Of a stretch of DNA of 11,676 bases, positions 6,686-11,676 are shown piece by piece. The stretch spans positions 1-11,676 of the forward strand of contig CAKQHU010000028.1 in assembly GCA_934234275.1 (NCBI GenBank). The letters are read 5' to 3'. The notes under the pieces are model-generated. The model worked only from the letters and a program-made list of their open reading frames with translations. It searched no databases and was not told the origin of the DNA. The position numbers and the translations under genes were made by a program. Every line of letters starts with the position of its first letter. Position 1 is the first letter of the stretch. The DNA is from an uncultured Phascolarctobacterium sp. GTDB taxonomy: Bacteria; Bacillota; Negativicutes; Acidaminococcales; Acidaminococcaceae.

Positions 6686-7642
6686 TTATCTGGCAACAGA
6701 AAGCTGCTGCTGCATCAGCGGAATCATTTCCTCGATAGTTTCATATGCCAGCTCATGATTTACATACTGCGGCTGAACGCACTGCAGAATCTGCTTAGCT
6801 GCCGTGGTAGTAAAAGGCTTATGCCGATCAATCGCCGCAATATGACGCCAAATAAGCTCCGAATCACAATTAGCCGGCACCTTGCGTTCAAAGCTGCGCA
6901 AATACTTGCCGGAAAGCGAGCAGGAAAGATGCACGCCCTTAATCAGCTCAGCATAAGGACCGAGCTTGTCAACCGTGCGGCAGACAAAATCCGCTGCCTC
7001 CGCCTCTGTGCGCAGACGTGGATTCGTATTCATCAGGTGACCGGTATCAAGCATAATACCGACGTTTTTGCGCTCAATACGCTCAAAGAAAAACTTCACC
7101 TTGCGCGCATCCGTCAGGCGCAAGCCGGGCCACCACAAATTTTCAAACAGCACCGTAACGTTGGCGGGAATCTCATCCGCCACAGAATTAAAAACATCTG
7201 CCGAAGCAGCCAATACCTCACGGTCATCGTAACGGAAATCAAAGGTAAAGATTGTTTCGGTATCAGCCTCCGCCACATGCCACACCAGATATTCCGGCTT
7301 CTGCGAAATAGCAGCGCAGATATTACGGCGGATTACAGCCAGCCATTCATCACAGCTCATAGCTGTCTTAAAATATGTCTGGCGTTCGTGGATACTGCGG
7401 AACTGCTGCTGCAGGCGTTTAGCCTTTCTCAGCCAAAAATCCATCCAGTACGGCCAATAATTCAAATGTGCGCCAATAGTCAGCTCCTTGTAATCAGGGA
7501 ATGCTTCCGGATCTCTGTAAACAAACTGTTCAATACCGTCAACACCCAGCTGCTGCACTAAACCGGCCAAGGTCATCCCCTTACGCTTCAATTCATCTTC
7601 ATACCAATCAATCGGACAATAGTTAATAAGATGCTTAGTCAT
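6686..7642 (-). CDS. Xylose isomerase-like TIM-barrel protein (AP endonuclease 2 family) under a B12 riboswitch
   Basis: This 318-residue cytosolic protein reads as a metal-dependent TIM barrel of the sugar-phosphate isomerase/epimerase and endonuclease IV superfamily. Likely ligand segments are IGAHLNYWP (His59), VWHVAEAD (His122), VLFENLWWPG (Glu167), IMLDTGHLM (Asp199, His202), IKGVHLS (His238) and VNHELAYE (Glu297). DRH at 272-274 recalls the D-x-H pair of endonuclease IV, but the spacing differs, so this is tentative. Two Trp-rich stretches (63-70 and 170-171) are distinctive. AAGGGTGAGAA precedes the ATG. It is the only gene after a cobalamin riboswitch and intrinsic terminator, so it is probably made when cobalamin is scarce. 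The reaction is unknown. Sugar isomerase, a corrinoid-linked enzyme and a nuclease-like activity are all open. Nothing suggests truncation. Confidence 0.88.
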   Translation of the reverse strand: MTKHLINYCPIDWYEDELKRKGMTLAGLVQQLGVDGIEQFVYRDPEAFPDYKELTIGAHLNYWPYWMDFWLRKAKRLQQQFRSIHERQTYFKTAMSCDEWLAVIRRNICAAISQKPEYLVWHVAEADTETIFTFDFRYDDREVLAASADVFNSVADEIPANVTVLFENLWWPGLRLTDARKVKFFFERIERKNVGIMLDTGHLMNTNPRLRTEAEAADFVCRTVDKLGPYAELIKGVHLSCSLSGKYLRSFERKVPANCDSELIWRHIAAIDRHKPFTTTAAKQILQCVQPQYVNHELAYETIEEMIPLMQQQLSVAR

Positions 7643-7844
7643 TTCTCACCCTTCTTTGCTACATACTGCACGCTCTTAGCGTTTGCTCTAACTGTGCTAC
7701 CGGCAAATAGCTTGGAATTCTTTTTTCATAAAAAAACTGCGGCGGTAACGCTGCAGTCTTAATTTAGCTCACGCAAGCAGCACTACCGAAATACTAAAGA
7801 TGGTTTTACCATCCTTCCTTTCACCTGTACATCGCAAGCTTGCG
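7643..7844 (-). other. Riboswitch expression platform and leader of the TIM-barrel gene
   Basis: This is non-coding leader between aptamer and gene. In transcript order it holds a CGCAAGCTTGCG palindrome (7844-7833) and a short hairpin GATGGT-AAA-ACCATC (7813-7799). Then comes GCTTGCG (7778-7772), which can pair with the first half of the palindrome over a distance. The intrinsic terminator (7757-7730) and about 90 bases of unstructured-looking leader follow. The order suggests alternative pairing that decides termination. I see no coding region here. Confidence 0.5.
7730..7757 (-). terminator. Intrinsic terminator of the B12 riboswitch
   Basis: On the minus strand ACTGC and GCAGT pair (outer 5 bp), with GCG/CGC inside and one A-C mismatch between them, followed by a run of T at 7735-7730. 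It lies between the aptamer and the TIM-barrel gene, as expected for transcription-terminating control. Confidence 0.8.
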
Positions 7845-8000
7845 GAAAAACTTTCGGGCATAGGCACTCTGACTAAGCTCATCGCCAAGACAGCATCTTG
7901 TGAGGATATGCGCTGCCAGGCTCACATTACAGTTGCGGTACAGTACCAGATTCGCACTGGTTTTCCTTCTGCTCAAAGCATATTAAGTTTTTATTGTCTT
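7845..8000 (-). ncRNA. Cobalamin (B12) riboswitch aptamer
   Basis: Conserved blocks appear in the right order on the minus strand: GGAAAACCAGTGCGAATCTGG (7966-7946 region) and CCGCAACTGTAATG near 7938-7925. A long hairpin, GCCTGGCAGC with GCTGTCTTGGC, comes next, then the B12 box TTAGTCAGAGTGCCTATGCC (7876-7857). The outer boundaries are approximate. It is preceded by its own promoter at 8059-8087 and followed by a terminator and the TIM-barrel gene. It lies after, not before, the ABC importer operon, from which a terminator separates it. Confidence 0.92.
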
Positions 8001-8058
8001 GCTTTCTTTATCTGTTGAAAGCTGTGTAATAGTAACAACTACTATTTATAGCATGATT

Positions 8059-8087
8059 AGTATATCATTAATCAGCTTTTTTGGCAA
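8059..8087 (-). promoter_or_regulatory. Promoter of the riboswitch and TIM-barrel gene
   Basis: TTGCCA (8087-8082) and TATACT (8064-8059) are separated by exactly 17 bases on the minus strand, a good sigma-A promoter. The expected start near 8052 lies just upstream of the aptamer, so riboswitch transcription need not depend on the importer operon. Confidence 0.78.
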
Positions 8088-8123
8088 TAGAATTATAAAA
8101 TTTTTTCCACATCTGTACTGCAG

Positions 8124-8164
8124 AAATAAAAAACTCCCGCAAGCACGTATACTTTCGGGAGTTT
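8124..8164 (-). terminator. Terminator of the ABC importer operon
   Basis: AAACTCCCG (8131-8139) pairs with CGGGAGTTT (8156-8164), a perfect 9-bp stem. It is followed on the minus strand by a T run at about 8133-8124. It sits 35 bases after the ATPase stop codon and isolates the operon from the riboswitch unit. Confidence 0.88.
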
Positions 8165-8198
8165 GAATTTGAATATGCGCCATGACGCAGACGGAGCT

Positions 8199-9008
8199 TT
8201 AGCGACAGACTGTAATAGGAACGAGGGCGGGCAGCCCATTACTACACGCAAACTCATCCGCCTGCACGCGGAACACGTCCGCCAGCAGTTTAGACGTAAC
8301 AATTTCTTTAGGCTCACCGCTGACTACCAGGCGTCCTGCCTTAATAACGGCAACATAATCAGCGTACTGAATGGCATGGTTCAAATCATGGATAACCATA
8401 ACAACAGTCAGCCCCAGCTCCTTGTTGAGCTTATCAAGCAGCTGCATAACCTCCAGCTGATGACAGATATCAAGATATGTCGTAGGCTCGTCAAGCAGCA
8501 GTACCTGCGGTCTTTGTGCCAGCGCCATCGCAATCCAGGCGCGCTGACGCTCGCCGCCGCTCAACGTGTGCAGAAGGCGATGGCTCATCGACGTCATATT
8601 GGTCTGCTCCAAGGCCCAGGCAACGTGCTGCGCATCGTCCTTATCCCCGCGCCCTAAAAAGTTGCGATGCGGAAAGCGTCCCATTTCAACCAAATCCTGC
8701 ACCGACAAATCGGTAGGCGCAACCGGTGACTGCGTCAAAATCGCCAGGCAGCGGGCAAACTCGCGGTGCGACAGGCTATGGATATCCTTGCCCAGGAAGC
8801 TGATGCTGCCCTTGGCGCACGGCAGAATGCGGGCAATCGCCTTCAGCGTCGTACTTTTACCGCAGCCGTTGGGCCCGATAATAGCAGTAATCTTGCCCTC
8901 CGGAATTGCCAGCGACAAATCATGGATGATTGTTTTTTTGTTAATTGCTATATCAATATGCGTTGCCTCTAAAACAGCTTTAAAGGGCGCTGCATTATTT
9001 TGTGTCAT
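8199..9008 (-). CDS. ABC importer ATPase, FecE/BtuD type
   Basis: This 269-residue nucleotide-binding subunit powers uptake of a metal chelate or corrinoid. All ABC motifs are intact: Walker A GPNGCGKST (45-53), Q-loop Gln93, signature LSGGE (149-153), Walker B VLLLDEP (169-175, catalytic Glu174), D-loop YLD (178-180) and H-loop His207. The length and the E-M-G-R-F-P-H segment (108-114) are typical of the siderophore/B12 subgroup. The ATG shares one base with the TGA of the permease gene, and AAGGAGGG lies about nine bases upstream. It is the last gene of a three-gene operon and is followed by a terminator. The adjacent B12 riboswitch makes corrinoid a reasonable guess for the substrate, but the riboswitch controls a different transcript. 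Confidence 0.94.
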   Translation of the reverse strand: MTQNNAAPFKAVLEATHIDIAINKKTIIHDLSLAIPEGKITAIIGPNGCGKSTTLKAIARILPCAKGSISFLGKDIHSLSHREFARCLAILTQSPVAPTDLSVQDLVEMGRFPHRNFLGRGDKDDAQHVAWALEQTNMTSMSHRLLHTLSGGERQRAWIAMALAQRPQVLLLDEPTTYLDICHQLEVMQLLDKLNKELGLTVVMVIHDLNHAIQYADYVAVIKAGRLVVSGEPKEIVTSKLLADVFRVQADEFACSNGLPALVPITVCR

Positions 9009-10030
9009 CAGATTTCCCTCCTTAACAGGAATAAGAAGAAGGGCGCACCCAAAAAGGCCATAATAATACCAACAGGCAATTCAATCGGCGCAAAAATTAC
9101 ACGCGCAAAGGTATCACTGAGCGTAACAATGGCAATGCCCAAAAGTGCGGAGGCAGGCAGCAGAAAGCGGTAGTCGCTGCCTATCAGCAGTCGCGCCGCA
9201 TGCGGCACCACAAGGCCGACAAAGCCCAGCAGGCCGACAACGCTGACAGCGCTGGCTGCGAGCAAGGCCGCAATAGCCGTAAGAATAATGCGTGTCACCT
9301 CAACATTGACGCCAAGACCGCGCGCCATCTCATCACCCAGCTGCAGGATGTTCAGATAAGCAGCGCTGGCAAGCGCCAGAATCAGGCCGATAACAGCATA
9401 CGGCAAAATAATATTTACATGCGGCCAGCTGCGTGCGGCAAGACCGCCTACCATCCACATTAAAGCGCCATGCACTCTGTCACTGTAAAAAATCATCAGG
9501 CCGCTGATACCTGCACCCAAAAAGGCAGATACCGCAACACCGGCCAAAATAATACGCACCGGCTTGATGCCGTTTTTCCACGCCAGAATATAAATGCAGA
9601 CGGCAGCCAGCATCGCACCGATGAAGGCAACAGGCGTAATCAGATATTCCATCGCCGGGAACAAAATCATAATTACAACACCTGCCAGTCCTGCGCCGGA
9701 GCTGATGCCGATAATATGCGGGTCTGCCAGCGGATTACGCATAATCGCCTGCAGAATCGCACCGGAAAGCGACAGGTTGATGCCGACCAAGGCACCGACG
9801 ATGGTACGCGGCATACGGATGTTCCAGATAATCTGACTGCGCGGATCATCACCGGGATTAAGCAGAATATCGGTAATCTCCTTAATGCTGATAACACTTG
9901 AGCCTTTTGTTAAGCTCAAAAAGCTTCCCAATACTGCCAAGAACAAAAATATCACAAGAATAGTAATACGCCATTTGGTACGGCCGATGCCAAAATGCTC
10001 CGTCTGCTCTGCAGACTGCTTATTTTCCAT
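9008..10030 (-). CDS. FecCD-type ABC importer permease
   Basis: This 340-residue inner-membrane permease has the family's roughly ten transmembrane helices. Signature segments include IRMPRTIVGALVG, GAILQAIMRNPLADPHIIG (about residues 88-110) and GISSGAGL. GFVGLVVPHAARLLIG near 265-280 forms the cytoplasmic coupling region that contacts the ATPase. Its C-terminal end, GAPFFLFLLRR, is also typical. It overlaps the end of the binding-protein gene by 11 bases and touches the ATPase ATG, so translation is probably coupled. GGAGG lies nine bases before the ATG, inside the upstream gene. It forms the channel for the substrate delivered by the lipoprotein at 10020-10970, and might also serve the second binding protein at 2232-3203. 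Confidence 0.94.
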   Translation of the reverse strand: MENKQSAEQTEHFGIGRTKWRITILVIFLFLAVLGSFLSLTKGSSVISIKEITDILLNPGDDPRSQIIWNIRMPRTIVGALVGINLSLSGAILQAIMRNPLADPHIIGISSGAGLAGVVIMILFPAMEYLITPVAFIGAMLAAVCIYILAWKNGIKPVRIILAGVAVSAFLGAGISGLMIFYSDRVHGALMWMVGGLAARSWPHVNIILPYAVIGLILALASAAYLNILQLGDEMARGLGVNVEVTRIILTAIAALLAASAVSVVGLLGFVGLVVPHAARLLIGSDYRFLLPASALLGIAIVTLSDTFARVIFAPIELPVGIIMAFLGAPFFLFLLRREI

Positions 10031-10970
10031 TAGTAAAGACCTCCGGATAAACCTGCTGTGCCATAAACTTTACAGCCTCAGGATAGCGCAGGCCTGGGTT
10101 AATCAAAAACAGCTTTTCCGGCAGCACATATACTCTGCCTGCTTTTACAGCCGGCAGACTGTTCCATGCGGGGTTATTTTTAAAGTCGGTGCGCAGACGG
10201 TTTTCAATTTCCTCAGGCTTACCCATAGAGGTAATGAAAATAATTTCCGGGTTCTGCTCAACCAGTGTTTCCATGCTGTAAGGAGTTTTATTGGATTTTC
10301 CCTTGAGCGCTGCAGCAGCAACGTTTTCAAAGCCCAGGATATCGCTTACACAGCCGGCAATGCTGTGCGAGCCTTCTACCGTAACGGCGCTGGCTGTTGC
10401 ATGCATAATAACGATGCGTTTCTTTTCCTTAGGAAGCTTGCCGGTAACGGCGGCAACCTGTTTATCCAACAGCTCATTTTCCTTTTGGGCCTTATCCTGC
10501 GTGCCATAAATATCGCCCAAGGTTTTGATTGTACCCTTTACATCCTCAAAGGTTTGGGTATCAAACTCCACAACGTTGATTTTATTAGATTGCAGCATAG
10601 GAATAAATTTATCATGCTGATTTTTGCTGGCCAGAACCAGATCAGGCTTCAGGCCTACAAGCGCTTCCATATTAATATTGTAGACCATGCCTACCTCCGG
10701 CACAGACTTCATGGATTCGGGAATCTTGCCTACCTTAGAGCTGGCGCGACCGACTACGGTGCCGCCGACAGCCTCAATCATACTCAAATATGAAGGGCTA
10801 AGGCTTACCACTCTTTCAGGCTTTTTGGCAAGCGAAACCTGTCTGCCTGCAGCATCGGTAAGCTGCAGATAAGCCTTGTCACCGCCAGTCTGCGTTCCTA
10901 CACCGCCGCAACCGGCAGCAAGCAGCATAGCCGCACATAATAGACCACAAGCAATTTTTTTCAAGAACAT
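10020..10970 (-). CDS. Substrate-binding lipoprotein of the ABC importer (FecB/BtuF type)
   Basis: This 316-residue surface lipoprotein has lipobox LAAGC with Cys21. The class III binding-protein fold is shown by D-A-A-G-R and K-K-P-E-R-V-V-S-L-S-P at the N-lobe, and by LVGLKPDLVLAS near residue 105. A long linker helix follows, then a second lobe with AWNSLPAVKAGRVYVLPEK. I start it at ATG 10970, because GAGGTGA lies six bases upstream; a GTG at 10979 belongs to that ribosome-binding site. It is the first gene of the importer operon, overlapping the permease by 11 bases. A good promoter at 11066-11094 gives a leader of about 90 bases. No riboswitch aptamer is visible in that leader. The ligand is unknown: corrinoid, siderophore and haem are all possible. 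Confidence 0.92.
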   Translation of the reverse strand: MFLKKIACGLLCAAMLLAAGCGGVGTQTGGDKAYLQLTDAAGRQVSLAKKPERVVSLSPSYLSMIEAVGGTVVGRASSKVGKIPESMKSVPEVGMVYNINMEALVGLKPDLVLASKNQHDKFIPMLQSNKINVVEFDTQTFEDVKGTIKTLGDIYGTQDKAQKENELLDKQVAAVTGKLPKEKKRIVIMHATASAVTVEGSHSIAGCVSDILGFENVAAAALKGKSNKTPYSMETLVEQNPEIIFITSMGKPEEIENRLRTDFKNNPAWNSLPAVKAGRVYVLPEKLFLINPGLRYPEAVKFMAQQVYPEVFTNGK

Positions 10971-10996
10971 GTTAATCACCTCATACTCAACTTACA

Positions 10997-11021
10997 TTGC
11001 CCAAGCCCCAAGCTTTGGCAA
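10997..11021 (-). promoter_or_regulatory. Leader hairpin of the importer operon
   Basis: TTGCC and GGCAA arms (plus inner AGC/GCT) form a hairpin in the 5' leader, about 27 bases before the start codon. No T run follows it, so it is not a terminator. Part of its 5' arm (AAAGCTT, 11016-11010) is also complementary to AAGCTTT at 11050-11044 earlier in the same leader, so two structures could compete. Confidence 0.4.
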
Positions 11022-11065
11022 TATATATAACTCTCTGATAAAAAAAGCTTAATAATATCGCCCTC

Positions 11066-11094
11066 ATAATAGCACAAATCAGAAGTGTAGTCAA
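11066..11094 (-). promoter_or_regulatory. Promoter of the ABC importer operon
   Basis: TTGACT (11094-11089) and TATTAT (11071-11066) are exactly 17 bases apart on the minus strand, giving a transcription start near 11060. The -35 box is six bases from the -35 of the divergent promoter at 11101. Confidence 0.75.
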
Positions 11095-11100
11095 TGAAAG

Positions 11101-11129
11101 TTGCTAAGAAGCGCTCATAATAGTATAAT
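11101..11129 (+). promoter_or_regulatory. Promoter of the DUF896 and pseudouridine synthase genes
   Basis: TTGCTA (11101-11106) and TATAAT (11124-11129) are separated by 17 bases. The expected start near 11136 lies about 30 bases before the ATG of the DUF896 gene. Confidence 0.75.
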
Positions 11130-11168
11130 AAAATAATAAGCTTGTTATAACAAAGGAGTAGAAATATT

Positions 11169-11366
11169 ATGGAAATCAATGCAATGATTAACCGCATAAA
11201 TGCATTAGCCAAAAAGAAGAAAACTTCCGGCCTGACCCCGGAGGAGCTTGCAGAGCAAAAGGAGCTGTACAAGGAATATCTGTCCAACATCCGCAGCCAG
11301 TTGAAGGCTCAGCTCGACAACATCGAAGTAGTCGACGAGCTGCCGGATAAAAAACAGCTGCACTGA
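11169..11366 (+). CDS. DUF896 (YnzC-like) small protein
   Basis: This 65-residue protein is highly charged and helical. The N-terminal pattern, I-N-x-L-A-K-K-K-K-T-x-G-L-T-P-E-E, then E-Q-K-E-L-Y-K-E-Y-L, is the DUF896/YnzC signature. YnzC of Bacillus is a small helical-hairpin protein of unclear function; the family is largely limited to Firmicutes, which supports the taxonomic reading. AAGGAG lies about ten bases before the ATG. Its TGA overlaps by one base the ATG of the pseudouridine synthase gene, so the two are cotranscribed and probably translationally coupled. It has no signal peptide or membrane segment. Confidence 0.92.
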   Translation: MEINAMINRINALAKKKKTSGLTPEELAEQKELYKEYLSNIRSQLKAQLDNIEVVDELPDKKQLH

Positions 11367-11676
11367 TGGCTGCTATTCTGTCACCATCCATGCTGGCCTA
11401 CGAAGACGATTTTCTGCTGATTATCGATAAGCCTGCAGGCATGCTGGTACACCCCACCGTCAGCGAGCGAGGCACAACGCTCTACGATTATGTAAAGGCA
11501 TATTATGAAGCCACCGGCATTAATGCCGGTATACATCCCGTATCGCGTCTGGACCGCAACACCTCCGGCCTGGTTATTTTCGCCAAGGAGCCTGTTGTCC
11601 AGCACTGGCTGAGCCAGCAGCAGGTTGAAAAGGAATATCTGGCGCTGGCCTGCGGACGCTTTGAAAACAGCGAAGG
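11366..11676 (+). CDS. RluA-family RNA pseudouridine synthase, 3' end outside window
   Basis: 103 complete codons are visible before the right edge. The translation shows the RluA-type core: YEDDFLLIIDKPAGMLVHP (residues 12-30), then the catalytic motif HPVSRLDRNTSGLVIFAK near 57-74. The Asp of RLD is the catalytic residue that isomerises uridine in rRNA or tRNA. KEYLALACG follows near 89-97. The catalytic domain starts almost at the first Met, so the N-terminal S4 RNA-binding domain of RluC/RluD is absent; this fits the short RluA-like forms. Which RNA site it modifies cannot be told. The ATG overlaps the DUF896 stop codon. Confidence 0.93.
   Translation, partial: MAAILSPSMLAYEDDFLLIIDKPAGMLVHPTVSERGTTLYDYVKAYYEATGINAGIHPVSRLDRNTSGLVIFAKEPVVQHWLSQQQVEKEYLALACGRFENSE

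Noticed and set aside
6755..7561. Long plus-strand open frame opposite the TIM-barrel gene
   Set aside because: It lies wholly antisense to a well-supported gene, lacks a ribosome-binding site and family features, and its composition mirrors the real gene.
9885..10793. Long plus-strand open frame opposite the importer binding protein and permease start
   Set aside because: It is antisense to clear lipoprotein and permease genes; the translation is Cys- and His-rich without domain structure.
8199..10970. Importer operon placed under the B12 riboswitch
   Set aside because: The riboswitch lies downstream of the operon on the same strand, behind a terminator and with its own promoter, so it cannot control the importer genes in cis.
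1..11676. CRISPR array, tRNA, rRNA or prophage genes
   Set aside because: No regularly spaced repeats, no tRNA or rRNA motifs and no phage-type genes were found; the only sizeable repeat is the two-copy 63-bp element.

Overview
The window most resembles a Negativicutes-type Firmicute (diderm, relatives of Phascolarctobacterium, Acidaminococcus or Veillonella). This is an inference from gene mix. It carries a Firmicutes-type DUF896 gene and strong GGAGG ribosome-binding sites, together with a TonB-dependent outer-membrane receptor that only a diderm cell can use. No mobile-element genes, CRISPR, tRNA or rRNA are visible.

Left part (1-2100, all minus strand): a two-gene unit encodes two exported proteins of unknown function. 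One is cut by the left edge and has a DxSGDG calcium-loop-like motif; the other is an SH3-like-domain protein. Upstream is a small DUF6508-like gene with its own extended -10 promoter and a palindrome over its probable transcription start.

Middle (2112-5387): a visibly AT-rich two-gene unit, TonB-dependent receptor then substrate-binding lipoprotein, reads on the minus strand. It is bracketed by a 63-bp near-identical direct repeat (56/63, with a 32-bp identical core). The right copy is the promoter region of the next gene, iadA. The left copy is an orphan promoter running straight into a terminator hairpin. This looks like an inserted or rearranged uptake cassette. Divergent promoters of the receptor and iadA share a perfect 7-1-7 palindrome.

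Right-middle (5411-8087): iadA (isoaspartyl dipeptidase) on the plus strand is followed by a convergent metal-binding-type TIM-barrel gene on the minus strand. The TIM-barrel gene has a ~450-nt leader holding a cobalamin riboswitch, an intrinsic terminator and a clean sigma-A promoter. A B12 riboswitch dedicated to a TIM-barrel protein of unknown function, beside a FecCD-type importer, is the most interesting element here.

Right part (8199-11676): a minus-strand importer operon (binding lipoprotein, FecCD permease, ATPase, with overlapping genes) has its own promoter and leader hairpin. Divergent to it are a DUF896 gene and the start of an RluA-family pseudouridine synthase, overlapping by one base. 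The importer, the riboswitch and the TonB receptor together suggest corrinoid or metal-chelate uptake, but the substrate is not established by the sequence.
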